Source: Clostridia bacterium
GTDB taxonomy: Bacteria; Bacillota; Clostridia; Christensenellales; Aristaeellaceae
Assembly: GCA_017448975.1 (NCBI GenBank)
Contig: JAFSKN010000050.1
Span: 1-32,398, forward strand
Length of the DNA stretch: 32,398 nt
Direction: 5' to 3'
Shown here: positions 7,330 through 15,500 of the stretch, in pieces
How the letters are laid out: each line of letters starts with the position of its first letter
Numbering within the stretch: the stretch's first letter is position 1
The notes under the pieces: model-generated
What the model was told of the DNA's origin: nothing
The model's input: only the letters and a program-made list of their open reading frames with translations
Databases searched by the model: none
Made by a program: the position numbers and the translations under genes

Positions 7330-8679
7330 TTATTCCGTTCTGTAATTCAGTCCCTTTTCTCTTGCCCAAGTTTCGGCACAGCTATCGGGTGCAACATACA
7401 ACACCGCGTTCGTACCGTTGAAAGCATCCGGGGCAATGGACTTCACAGAAACAGGAATGACAATCATATCCACATTCAGTCCCGCAAATGCTTCGCTTTC
7501 AATAGTGGTCAAATTGGCCGGGAGAATGAGTTTGGTAGCAGAAAGCGGATCGATCAGAACATAGGGAATACTATTGGATTCAGCATAATCTTGAGCTTTG
7601 GAATCCGCTACACAATAGATTACCGTATTCGTCGTACCATTTAGAGCATTGTCGTTGATGATGGTATCCTTGCCAAGAATAGTTATGCTGGTTAAGGTTG
7701 TACAGTTATAGAAAGCATAATTTCCGATACAGGTGACACTTTCCGGGATGGCGATGCTGGTCAGATCAGTGCAGTTAGCAAAAGCCCACTCCCCAATATT
7801 GATGATGCCGTCCGAGAGAATAACGTTAGTCAGGCTATTACAACCATAAAATGTTGCCAATCCAATGTCTGTGGCACCATACGGAATGATGATGCTGGTT
7901 AGGCTGAGACAGTTGTGAAATGCCCAATCAGCAATATACCTGTCACTATCAGAAAGAATGATGGTGTTTAGATTGCTACAGTTATCGAAAGCACTTTTCC
8001 CAACACGTATGATACTGTCTGGAAGAATGGCACAGGTTAGACTGGTACAGTTTTCAAAAGCCGATTCCCCAATACTCGTGATACTGTCAGGAAAGATAAT
8101 ATCTGTCAAATTAGTGCAATTATAGAACGCCTCATTTCCAATGTTGGCGATGCTATCAGAAAGAATGATACTGGATAGATTAGAACAATCATAGAATGTG
8201 CAATCGGCAATACTAGCAATACAGTCGGGGATAACGATATTGGTTAAACTAGTGCAGTGGCCAAAAGCACTATCGCCAATACTGGTGATGCTGTCTGGGA
8301 GGATGATATTGGTCAGGCAGGTGCAGTCAAAAAAAGCTTGATTTCCAATGGTGATAACACTATTTGGGATATTTATACTGGTCAATTTTGTACAACCATA
8401 AAAAGCATAATTGACTATGTCTGTAAGACCAGTTTCAATTATAACATGAACAGGTGCTGCGCCCCATGGGGCAGTGGTTAGAAAATTTTCATTGCCAATA
8501 TAACTTATTGAATAGTTGTACATATTCCCCGTCCCTGAAATGGTAAGGGTTCCTGCATCGTCGAGCGTCCAGTTTAGATTAGGGCCACATTTTCCTCTAC
8601 GGGTTTCCGAAATGGCGGGGTAACACAGAAAAAGCGCAGTCAGCAGCACAGCCGTCATCAGACACAGTCTCCATTTCAT
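7330..8679 (-). CDS. Secreted BspA-type leucine-rich-repeat protein
   Basis: This 449-residue protein starts with a signal peptide (MKWRLCLMTAVLL..., likely cleaved near residue 24). A short beta domain WTLDDAGTLTISGTGNM (37-53) follows, then eleven consecutive 23-residue LRR_5 units (about 96-348), each of the form C-x2-LTxIxIPDSIxSIGxxAFxx, and a C-terminal pair of diverged units. No LPxTG or membrane anchor is seen, so it is probably released or held non-covalently. BspA-type proteins of host-associated bacteria bind surfaces or proteins; the ligand here is unknown. The ATG at 8677-8679 is chosen because GGAG stands seven bases before it. Base composition is clearly more AT-rich than in the flanking mismatch-repair genes, suggesting acquisition by transfer. 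Confidence 0.88.
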   Translation of the reverse strand: MKWRLCLMTAVLLTALFLCYPAISETRRGKCGPNLNWTLDDAGTLTISGTGNMYNYSISYIGNENFLTTAPWGAAPVHVIIETGLTDIVNYAFYGCTKLTSINIPNSVITIGNQAFFDCTCLTNIILPDSITSIGDSAFGHCTSLTNIVIPDCIASIADCTFYDCSNLSSIILSDSIANIGNEAFYNCTNLTDIIFPDSITSIGESAFENCTSLTCAILPDSIIRVGKSAFDNCSNLNTIILSDSDRYIADWAFHNCLSLTSIIIPYGATDIGLATFYGCNSLTNVILSDGIINIGEWAFANCTDLTSIAIPESVTCIGNYAFYNCTTLTSITILGKDTIINDNALNGTTNTVIYCVADSKAQDYAESNSIPYVLIDPLSATKLILPANLTTIESEAFAGLNVDMIVIPVSVKSIAPDAFNGTNAVLYVAPDSCAETWAREKGLNYRTE

Positions 8680-8696
8680 AATGATCTCCATTCCTT

Positions 8697-9134
8697 TCAG
8701 CTTTGCCTTAGCGGTAAGGCATCAGTTTCCTCTGTAAACAGCCCGGAAACGTATAAAGCGGATTGTCCGTAAAGCCCGGTATCGTCATCCGCGTAATTCG
8801 CGCCCGTGGCGGACAGATAAAACCTGTCCAAGGCTTCTTCTTCCGTCCAGCCGTAGTTTTTCATCAATAGATGTGTAATGTCTGGCAAAATCATAGCTCG
8901 TACCGTGGCATGTCCAACCGGCAGACATATTTCGCAAGCGCTTTTCCCTTTCAGGTATTCGTCGCAAAACTGCATCATATACTCCAGCCCCATCCCGTGC
9001 AAATCCTCATAATCGGAACGCAGCAAGTCCAGCAGACCCTCTTGCTTGAAAAGCTGATACACTTCGTTGCTGGGCCGATGGACATGATCCGCGTAATGCT
9101 CCACGCAGAAGCAAATAAAGGATAATTGGCTCAC
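8697..9134 (-). CDS. DUF3791-like protein, function unknown
   Basis: This 145-residue soluble protein resembles the DUF3791 family: FICFCVEHYADHVHRPSNEVYQLF and LLRSDYEDLHGMGLEYMMQF in the first half. The second half, with ILPDITHLLMKNYGWTEEEALDRFY and a tail DTGLYGQSALYVSGLF, is also typical of such proteins as I remember them; I could not verify the family by search. No catalytic motif is evident. The start is GTG (9132-9134) with AAAGGA about eleven bases upstream. It is 17 bp before the LRR gene and 24 bp after the lipase gene, so the three are probably co-transcribed. Its function may be linked to the LRR protein, but nothing in the sequence proves this. Confidence 0.65.
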   Translation of the reverse strand: MSQLSFICFCVEHYADHVHRPSNEVYQLFKQEGLLDLLRSDYEDLHGMGLEYMMQFCDEYLKGKSACEICLPVGHATVRAMILPDITHLLMKNYGWTEEEALDRFYLSATGANYADDDTGLYGQSALYVSGLFTEETDALPLRQS

Positions 9135-9158
9135 AGAACCGCGTCCTTTCGTTTGATT

Positions 9159-9947
9159 TCAAAATCCGGCTTGCACCAATTCTTCACAAAGCGCCGAATA
9201 AAAGGCGAAAATCTGATCCCGCTTTTTGTCCCGCACCATGAAATCCACCACTTCGGTGTGGGAGAGGGAGCCGTCTAAGCAATCCCCGCGGTATCGGCCG
9301 AAAATGGCGGAATCCCGTGGCACCATGCCGTCGGAGGCCCGGCCCTTTTCCATCCAGCGGGAAAACATGTAGGGGACGCGCATGATAAAATCGGCTTTGC
9401 CTTCTTCTGGTTTCAAGGCGGCGGAAAAGCTCTGGCAGAACACGTTCTGAATGGGGCGGGCCGTTTCCTCCGCCATGCTTTCCGTGCGTTTCAATTCTTC
9501 GCAGGCGGTGAAGCTGTCCGGGTGCTTATCGCCGAAGACGCGGAAAAAGGTGTTGACCCAGAAGGCGGCGTACTTGACGGCGAAGCGGGGGAACCTGAGC
9601 ACGAAGCTGGCGACGGGGGTGCCCCGGTGAGGCGTGCAGAGGGTGGTGAGGGAGGCTACTTTATCCCCCATGCCCAGCCGCTCAATCATGTATTTGGCGT
9701 CCAGTCCGCCCTTGGAGTGGGCGATGATATTTACCTTATCCGCGCCGGTTTCCGTTAAAATCGTTTCGATTTCGTTCTTTAGCTGGGCGGCGTTGGTTTC
9801 CACCGAGCCTACCGCGTCCACATCGCTTTTGTACACATGATGGCCTTGTATGCGCAGGATGCGGTCAATCCGCCCAAAGGACTTCATAAAAAACGTGTCC
9901 TTCATGGCGAAACCATGCACAAGCACGATGGGATACTTTGTTTTCAC
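9159..9947 (-). CDS. Lipase-like alpha/beta hydrolase
   Basis: This 262-residue protein is an alpha/beta hydrolase of the triacylglycerol-lipase/LipA type. The sequence shows IVLVHGF (7-13, oxyanion region), the nucleophile in IAHSKGGLDAKY (S78), a probable aspartate in RASDGMVP (D206) and a histidine in LSHTEVVDF (H230), so the triad is complete. TLCTPHRGTPVA (102-113) is typical of these lipases. There is no signal peptide, so it probably acts inside the cell on an unknown ester. The start is GTG (9945-9947) preceded by GGGAGG. It begins 26 bp after the mutS stop and is one of three genes inserted between mutS and mutL. Confidence 0.85.
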   Translation of the reverse strand: MKTKYPIVLVHGFAMKDTFFMKSFGRIDRILRIQGHHVYKSDVDAVGSVETNAAQLKNEIETILTETGADKVNIIAHSKGGLDAKYMIERLGMGDKVASLTTLCTPHRGTPVASFVLRFPRFAVKYAAFWVNTFFRVFGDKHPDSFTACEELKRTESMAEETARPIQNVFCQSFSAALKPEEGKADFIMRVPYMFSRWMEKGRASDGMVPRDSAIFGRYRGDCLDGSLSHTEVVDFMVRDKKRDQIFAFYSALCEELVQAGF

Positions 9948-9973
9948 AGGGAAGCAGCCTCCCTTCTCACTCG

Positions 9974-12571
9974 TCAGAGCTTCATCGCTTTTTCTTTCAG
10001 CAGGAACAATTTATTCAGCGCGTCAATGGGCGTCATGGCCATCACGTCCAGATTGCGGATTTCCTCCACGAACTCCGTTTTCTGGTACTCCATCAGGTCC
10101 ACCTGTTCATTCTTCTTTTTGTGGCCCGCGCCCAAAATATTCTGGCCGATGGAGTTCTGGTTCACGTTGTTGACTTCCAATCGGGCCATGATCTCCTGGG
10201 CCCGCGCCACCACGGGCCGGGGCACGCCCGCCAGGTGCGCCACGTACACGCCGAAGCTCTTGTCCGCGCCGCCGGGGACGATCTTGCGCAGGAAGATCAC
10301 TTCCTCCCCATGCTCCTTCACGGACACGCAGAAGTTGTTCACCCCCTCCAAATGCCCTTCCAGCTCCGATAATTCATGGTAGTGGGTGGCGAACAGGGTC
10401 TTGGCCCCGGATTTTTTCTGGTCGGCTAAATATTCCACCGCCGCCCAGGCGATGGAAAGGCCGTCGAAGGTGCTGGTGCCGCGCCCGATCTCGTCCAAAA
10501 TCACCAAAGACTTGCTGGTGGCGTTGCGCAGGATATAGGCCATTTCGCTCATTTCCACCATAAAGGTGCTCTGGCCCGTAGCCAAATCGTCGGACGCGCC
10601 GACCCTTGTATACACCCCGTCCACCAGGGAAATATCCGCTTCCCTGGCGGGCACGAAGGAGCCCATGTGGGCCATGAGGGTGATCAAAGCTACCTGGCGC
10701 ATGTAGGTGCTTTTGCCCGCCATGTTGGGGCCGGTGATGATCTGCACCCGGTGCTCCTGGGTGTCCAAATAGGTATCGTTGGGCACAAATTCCATGTCCG
10801 GCAGGGTGTTTTCCACCACGGGATGGCGGCCGTCCTTGATGTCGATGACCCCTTCCTCGTTGATGCGGGGCCGGGTGTAGTGGTTGAGCAGGGCCACCCG
10901 GGCCAGGGACAGCAGGGCGTCCAAAGTCTTATACGCTAAGGCGGTGGACTGCAAGCGGCCGATATTCGCGCTGATCTCGTCCCGGATCTGTTCGAACAGG
11001 GTCATTTCCAGCTTGGCGGCCTGCTCCTGGGCCCCGGTCACCTTGCTCTCGATCTCCTGCAGTTCGTCGGTGGTGAAGCGTTCGCTGTTAGCAAGGGTCT
11101 GGCGGCGGCGGTAGCGCAGGGGCACCAGGGAATAATTGGATTTGGTCACCTCGATGTAATAGCCGAACACCCGGTTGTACTGGATGCGCAGGTTCTTGAT
11201 GCCCGTTTCTTCCCGTTCCTTGGCCTCCAGATCCAGAATCCACTGCTTGCCCTCGGTGGAGGCCCGGCGCAGTTCGTCCAGATGCTCATTGTACCCGGCC
11301 CGGATAAAATTGCCGTCGGACAATTGCAGCGGCGCGTCGGGGGAAATGCCCCGGCGCAGCAGGTCGGTGAGCTCCGGCAGGGGGTCCAAAAGGTCTTTCA
11401 GGAAGGAAACCGCGTCCCCCGGCACGTTGCCAAGCAAAGTGATGATTTCCGGGGCTTTTTCCAGGGAGCGCAGCAGGCTCAGACAGTCCCGGGCGTTCAG
11501 CGTATGGTAGGACACCTTGGACAGCAGCCGTTCCATATCGTAGACCTGGGAAAGCTGGTCCCTGAGGTTCTGGGAAAGCACATGCTGGCTGTAAAACGCC
11601 TCCACGGCGGACAGCCGGGCTTCGATTTTTTCTTTGCTCAAAAGCGGCTTTTCCACCCAGGAACGCAGAAGCCTGCCGCCCATGGCGGTGACGGTTTCAT
11701 CTAAGATGGATAAAAGCGAACCTTTCGCGCTGCGGCCCCGGATGGTTTCCGTCAGCTCCAAATTCCGGCGGGTGGAGGCGTCCAGGGGCATCACGTCGCC
11801 CTTTTCGATCACCCGCAGGGAGGAAATGTGCTGGAGGGAATTTTTCTGGGTTTCGCTTAAGTACCGCATCAGCGCCCCGGCGGCTTGAGCGGCCACGGAC
11901 AGGGAAGCGTCCAGGCCCAGGGCGATGAGGGAAGAAACGCCAAAGTGGGAAAGCAGCGTTTCCCGGGCGTTCTGGCTCTGGTACGCGGCGGCGGCGTAAT
12001 TCCGGCACACGATGGCCGCGCAGGGCTGGGCCGTTTCCGGGCTGTTGGTGATGATTTCGCCGGGATTCAGGGCGTCCAGGGCCGCTTTCAGGGCGGCGGG
12101 GGTGTTTTCCATCTGCTGCACGTAAAATTCCCCGGTGGACACGTCGCAGGCCGCCACGCCGCAGCGCTTGCCGTTCACGCACACGGAGCAAAGGAAATTG
12201 TTCCGCTTTTCCCCGATGACGGAGGAATCGGTCAATGTGCCCGCCGTGACGATACGGATGATGTCCCGGTCCACCAGGCCCTTGGCAAGCGCCGGGTCCT
12301 GCATCTGTTCCCCGATGGCTACCCGATAGCCCCGTTCCACCAGCCGGGCCACATAGGTATCCACGGCGTGGTAGGGCACGCCGCACATGGGGGCGCGCTC
12401 CTCCAGGCCGCAGTCCTTGCCCGTCAGGGTCAGCTCCAGTTCCCGGCTGGCGGTGAGGGCGTCCTCAAAGAACATTTCGTAAAAATCGCCCACCCGGAAA
12501 AACAGCAGGGTGTCCGGGTTCTGTTCTTTCAGGCGCATGTATTGCTGCATCATGGGGGAGAGGGTAGCCAT
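9974..12571 (-). CDS. mutS: DNA mismatch repair protein MutS
   Basis: This 865-residue protein is a full-length MutS. The mismatch-binding domain carries the FYE motif (residues 30-32, in FFRVGDFYEMF). The connector, lever and clamp domains follow, and the ATPase has Walker A GPNMAGKS (614-621), the downstream TGQSTFMVEMSE signature-like segment and Walker B LVILDEIGRGTSTFDG. It recognises mispaired bases and recruits MutL. AAGGAG nine bases before the ATG supports the start. A 232-bp leader with several hairpins separates it from the ricA-like gene. Nothing is missing. Confidence 0.98.
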   Translation of the reverse strand: MATLSPMMQQYMRLKEQNPDTLLFFRVGDFYEMFFEDALTASRELELTLTGKDCGLEERAPMCGVPYHAVDTYVARLVERGYRVAIGEQMQDPALAKGLVDRDIIRIVTAGTLTDSSVIGEKRNNFLCSVCVNGKRCGVAACDVSTGEFYVQQMENTPAALKAALDALNPGEIITNSPETAQPCAAIVCRNYAAAAYQSQNARETLLSHFGVSSLIALGLDASLSVAAQAAGALMRYLSETQKNSLQHISSLRVIEKGDVMPLDASTRRNLELTETIRGRSAKGSLLSILDETVTAMGGRLLRSWVEKPLLSKEKIEARLSAVEAFYSQHVLSQNLRDQLSQVYDMERLLSKVSYHTLNARDCLSLLRSLEKAPEIITLLGNVPGDAVSFLKDLLDPLPELTDLLRRGISPDAPLQLSDGNFIRAGYNEHLDELRRASTEGKQWILDLEAKEREETGIKNLRIQYNRVFGYYIEVTKSNYSLVPLRYRRRQTLANSERFTTDELQEIESKVTGAQEQAAKLEMTLFEQIRDEISANIGRLQSTALAYKTLDALLSLARVALLNHYTRPRINEEGVIDIKDGRHPVVENTLPDMEFVPNDTYLDTQEHRVQIITGPNMAGKSTYMRQVALITLMAHMGSFVPAREADISLVDGVYTRVGASDDLATGQSTFMVEMSEMAYILRNATSKSLVILDEIGRGTSTFDGLSIAWAAVEYLADQKKSGAKTLFATHYHELSELEGHLEGVNNFCVSVKEHGEEVIFLRKIVPGGADKSFGVYVAHLAGVPRPVVARAQEIMARLEVNNVNQNSIGQNILGAGHKKKNEQVDLMEYQKTEFVEEIRNLDVMAMTPIDALNKLFLLKEKAMKL

Positions 12572-12803
12572 AGGTTGACGCTCCTTCCGTCGCGTTCAGT
12601 CAAGACGGCTGACGCCGTCTTGACTGGTTTTCATCAATTTCCTGTAAAATGGCATTTCCGTCATCTTCGATTCCGGAAACGCTCATTTTACGGCCGGAAA
12701 TCGATAGCGGAAGCAACCTTCGGTTGCTCCTCGGCGACGTACACGCCGCCGCCTGCGGAATGATTGATGAAAGGGCTGCGGCCCTTTCATACTATCCCGG
12801 GGT
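12572..12803. other. Hairpin-rich ricA-mutS spacer
   Basis: No gene is seen in these 232 bases, but there are four stem-loops. 12598-12609 pairs perfectly with 12614-12625 (12 bp, AGTCAAGACGGC). 12644-12660 pairs imperfectly with 12674-12691. 12712-12718 pairs with 12722-12728. 12767-12776 pairs perfectly with 12781-12790 (10 bp, ATGAAAGGGC). The last is right behind the ricA stop and the first is just before the mutS ribosome-binding site. None has a clear T-run on the minus strand. They could shape transcript processing or attenuation, or be remnants of small palindromic repeats. Confidence 0.75.
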
Positions 12804-13199
12804 TTAATTGCAGCCCGAGCAGGCGGCGCAGTTGCCGCCGCAGCCGCCGGCATTGCCGCCCGGGTTCAGCACGGCGGAAAGCTCGCCGTTTACCTGGCCC
12901 ATCATATCGGAAAACTGCTTCCGGGCGGATTGCAGCGCCTGATACATGGGCATGGCCTTGATCTGCCCGTGCACTTCTTCCAATTCACGGGCCAAAGCGT
13001 CCATCTGGTCGAAATCCGGTTCCTTTTTCAGGGTGATTTCCTCGATTTCCCGATGGATGCCGTCATACTTTTTGAACAATTCCTGCAATTGCGTATCCTG
13101 CCCCGCTGCGTCCTCCGTGGCCCGCATAGTGATGTATTCCGGGGACTGGGCGATCACGCCCGCCAACTCCTTGGCCTTTTCAATGACTGCCTGACTCAT
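12804..13199 (-). CDS. YlbF/YmcA (RicF/RicA) family protein with cysteine tail
   Basis: This 131-residue protein is helical, with the YlbF/YmcA pattern: an N-terminal helix VIEKAKELAGVIAQSPEY, QLQELFKKYDGIHREIEE, and MPMYQALQSARKQFSDMM followed by NGELSAVL. It ends in a glycine-rich tail with four cysteines (C120, C124, C127, C130). In Bacillus, RicA (YmcA), RicF (YlbF) and RicT form a complex that helps RNase Y mature mRNAs and carries iron-sulfur clusters held by cysteines. The place between miaB and mutS matches ymcA (ricA), but sequence alone does not separate RicA from RicF. Start: ATG at 13197-13199 with AAGGAG; the longer open frame begins inside the preceding gene. Confidence 0.82.
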   Translation of the reverse strand: MSQAVIEKAKELAGVIAQSPEYITMRATEDAAGQDTQLQELFKKYDGIHREIEEITLKKEPDFDQMDALARELEEVHGQIKAMPMYQALQSARKQFSDMMGQVNGELSAVLNPGGNAGGCGGNCAACSGCN

Positions 13200-13221
13200 G
13201 CTGTTTCTCCTTTTTCTGTTA

Positions 13222-13935
13222 TTACAATAGGCTCCGTACAATGAATTCCACGGTCGTTTCCTGCTGTTCTTCGGAGGAAACACACGCTTCGCCGTCGCCT
13301 TTTTGTTTTCCGTAATTGCCGAACTGCGCGTGATTCCCGCCCTGAATCACATATTCCATGCTGAGGGTCGGAGCGTATTGCCGCCCTTCCTCTACCTTTT
13401 TCAGGTTCAACACACCGTCCTCCGAACCATAGACGCTCAGCAGCAGCAGATGATCGTCAAGCTGCTTGCTGGGATAGGCGGCGAGCAGGATCACGCCATT
13501 CAAATCTCCGCTGTGTTCTGCCGCGTAAATGGAGGCCATTGCGCCGCCCATGGAGTGCCCCCCGATATACCGATAGGGGTAATCGTATTGCGCAAACACG
13601 TCCTTTGCTTTGTTTATCCCGAAAATTGCCAGCCTGAACGGCATGCTGACCAGACAAACATCTATGCCATTCTCCCCGAGGCGGCGCAGCAGCGGCGCGT
13701 AGGCGCTTTCTTCCACTTTGGCTCCCGGATAGAAGACAAGGAGACGATCTTCCGACGGCCCGTCAAAAAACCAGCCGTAATCGGTCTTATTCACCCTGAC
13801 CGTTTCGTCCGTTTTCATGGCGGCAAGGGACGCGGAATCCGCGTGGTAATAAATTCCTGTGTAAACGAGAAAGGCGCAAAGGAGGATTGCAAGGGCAGCC
13901 AAAGGGATGATGATCCATTTCAGCTTTCTTTTCAT
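13222..13935 (-). CDS. Membrane-anchored alpha/beta hydrolase
   Basis: This 237-residue protein has one N-terminal membrane segment (about 7-28) after a basic KRKLKWK-like start, so the catalytic domain probably faces outward. Hydrolase features are YPGAKV (69-74), the nucleophile elbow GGHSMGGAMAS (S128), an acid loop YGSEDGV (D173) and the final histidine in QGGNHAQFGNYG (H202). This is the family with QGGNHxxF near the end, often annotated as alpha/beta hydrolase or carboxymethylenebutenolidase-like; the substrate is unknown. The ATG at 13933-13935 has AAGGAG seven bases upstream; an in-frame GTG two codons earlier is too close to it. It lies 22 bp after miaB and 22 bp before the ricA-like gene. 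Confidence 0.83.
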   Translation of the reverse strand: MKRKLKWIIIPLAALAILLCAFLVYTGIYYHADSASLAAMKTDETVRVNKTDYGWFFDGPSEDRLLVFYPGAKVEESAYAPLLRRLGENGIDVCLVSMPFRLAIFGINKAKDVFAQYDYPYRYIGGHSMGGAMASIYAAEHSGDLNGVILLAAYPSKQLDDHLLLLSVYGSEDGVLNLKKVEEGRQYAPTLSMEYVIQGGNHAQFGNYGKQKGDGEACVSSEEQQETTVEFIVRSLL

Positions 13936-13957
13936 GAACACGCTCCTTTCCCGCGCC

Positions 13958-15367
13958 TTACGGCGTTTCGATTCGCCCTTTCAAGGTGGTTTTGCTGGCG
14001 GCGGTGATTTTCACCGGCACGATTTTGCCCACCAAGCCGGCGTTTCCTTCAAAGTTGACGCTGATGTTCCGGGAGGTTTTGCCGGTGATCTGGTTTTCGC
14101 TGCGCTTAGAAGCGCCGGTGACCAGGACGGACGCCGTTTGCCCGATCATTTCGGCGAAGCGCTTCTGGGTCATTTCCTCCTGGAGGGCGATCAGGCGCTC
14201 AATGCGTTCCGTGGCAAGCGCCGGGTCGATGCGGCCCGGCATGTCGGCGGCCCGGGTGCCCGTGCGGGGGGAATAGATGAAGGTGAAAGCGCTGTCGTAG
14301 CAAACCATGCGCGCCAAATCCATGGTGTCCTCAAAGTCCTGGTCCGTTTCGCCGGGGAAGGCCACGATGATGTCCGTGGTCAGGCCCACATCCGGGGCGG
14401 CCTTGCGGATTTTCTCCACCTTCTCCAGATAGCTTTCCCGGGTGTAGCGCCGGTTCATGGCCTGCAAAATGCGGTTGCTGCCGCTTTGCACGGGCAAATG
14501 GAGATGGCGGCACAGGACGGGGTTTTCCGCCATTTCCCGGATCAGCTCGTCGGACAGGTCTTTTGGGTGGCTGGTCATGAAACGGATGCGGGGGATGCCG
14601 GTTTCCGAAACCTTTCGCAGCAGTTGGGGGAAGGTGAGGCCGCCGGGCACGTCGTTGCCGTAGGAATTGACGTTCTGGCCCAGGAGCATGATTTCCTGTA
14701 CGCCCTGCTTTTGCAGGCATTCCACCTCCCGGAGAATGTCGTCCGGGGTGCGGCTGCGCTCCCGCCCCCGCACGTAGGGCACGATGCAGTAGGAGCAGAA
14801 ATTGTTGCAGCCGTACATGATGGTCACATACGCTTGAAAATCGCTTTCCCTGCGGATAGGCAGACCCTCGATGAGGGTGCTCTGTTCCTCCGGCACGGCC
14901 ACCGTCCGGCGGCGGGTGGAAGCGGCGCGGTACAGCAATTCGGGCAATTGATAAATGTTGCCCGTGCCAAAAGCCACGTCCACAAAGGGGTACTGCCGCA
15001 AAATCTTTTCCGCCATGCCCGGCTCCTGCACCATGCAGCCGCACACGCCGATGAGCATTTCAGGCCGCTCCTTTTTGATTTCCTTGAGCCAGGTCACATT
15101 GCCCAGGGCCTTGCGCTCGGCGTTGTCCCGGATGCAGCAGGTGTTGTGCAGCACAAAGTCCGCTTCCTCCCGGCTGGGGGCGGGGGATAGGCCCATGTCC
15201 TCCAGCATGCCCGCCAGCTTTTCCGAATCGTGGGCGTTCATCTGGCAGCCGTAGGTGACGATGTGGTAGGTCCGGGGGCGGTCGGTCAGCGCTTCAAATT
15301 CTTTTGCGAATTGCCGCTGGGCCGCCATTTCCTCCGGGGTAACGCGAATGGTTTCTTCTCGTAACAT
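13958..15367 (-). CDS. miaB: tRNA-2-methylthio-N6-dimethylallyladenosine synthase MiaB
   Basis: This 469-residue radical-SAM methylthiotransferase adds the 2-methylthio group to i6A37 made by MiaA. The N-terminal UPF0004 domain has three cluster cysteines (C41 in YGCQMN, C77 in NTC, C111 in GVCGC). The radical-SAM domain has CxxxCxxC (C187, C191, C194, in YGCNNFCSYC), and a TRAM domain ends the protein (about 400-469). The open frame runs 35 codons further upstream through a heptamer-repeat arm, an artefact; GGAGG before the ATG at 15365-15367 sets the start. Order miaB - hydrolase - ricA-like - mutS recalls Bacillus ymcB-ymcA-cotE-mutS. Confidence 0.97.
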   Translation of the reverse strand: MLREETIRVTPEEMAAQRQFAKEFEALTDRPRTYHIVTYGCQMNAHDSEKLAGMLEDMGLSPAPSREEADFVLHNTCCIRDNAERKALGNVTWLKEIKKERPEMLIGVCGCMVQEPGMAEKILRQYPFVDVAFGTGNIYQLPELLYRAASTRRRTVAVPEEQSTLIEGLPIRRESDFQAYVTIMYGCNNFCSYCIVPYVRGRERSRTPDDILREVECLQKQGVQEIMLLGQNVNSYGNDVPGGLTFPQLLRKVSETGIPRIRFMTSHPKDLSDELIREMAENPVLCRHLHLPVQSGSNRILQAMNRRYTRESYLEKVEKIRKAAPDVGLTTDIIVAFPGETDQDFEDTMDLARMVCYDSAFTFIYSPRTGTRAADMPGRIDPALATERIERLIALQEEMTQKRFAEMIGQTASVLVTGASKRSENQITGKTSRNISVNFEGNAGLVGKIVPVKITAASKTTLKGRIETP

Positions 15368-15391
15368 GATTGATCCTCCGACTTTGATGCC

Positions 15392-15499
15392 AGAGTTGAG
15401 AGTGGAGAGTTGAGCGTGGGGATTATATCGTTTTCCAAATGGGTTCTCGCATTTTTCAAAACACAATCTCAACTCTCAACTCTCAACTCTTCACTCTCT
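15392..15499. repeat. Inverted heptamer-repeat element B (rng-miaB spacer)
   Basis: The left arm (15392-15423) and right arm (15466-15499) are inverted arrays of AGAGTTG-type heptamers around a 42-base core unlike the other cores. The right arm ends one base from the stop codon of the RNase E/G gene (15501-15503). Confidence 0.88.
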
Positions 15500-15500
15500 T

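Noticed and set aside
7640-8400. Regular 69-bp repeats resembling a tandem DNA repeat or CRISPR
   Set aside because: They are in frame and encode the 23-residue LRR units; there are no constant repeats with unique spacers.
15368-15472. 35-residue N-terminal extension of MiaB (and similar extensions of the ynbB, SDR, ricA-like and TtcA copy 2 genes)
   Set aside because: The extension is translated heptamer repeat, and a GGAGG site sits right before the internal ATG. In the other cases a ribosome-binding site or promoter also favours the shorter start.
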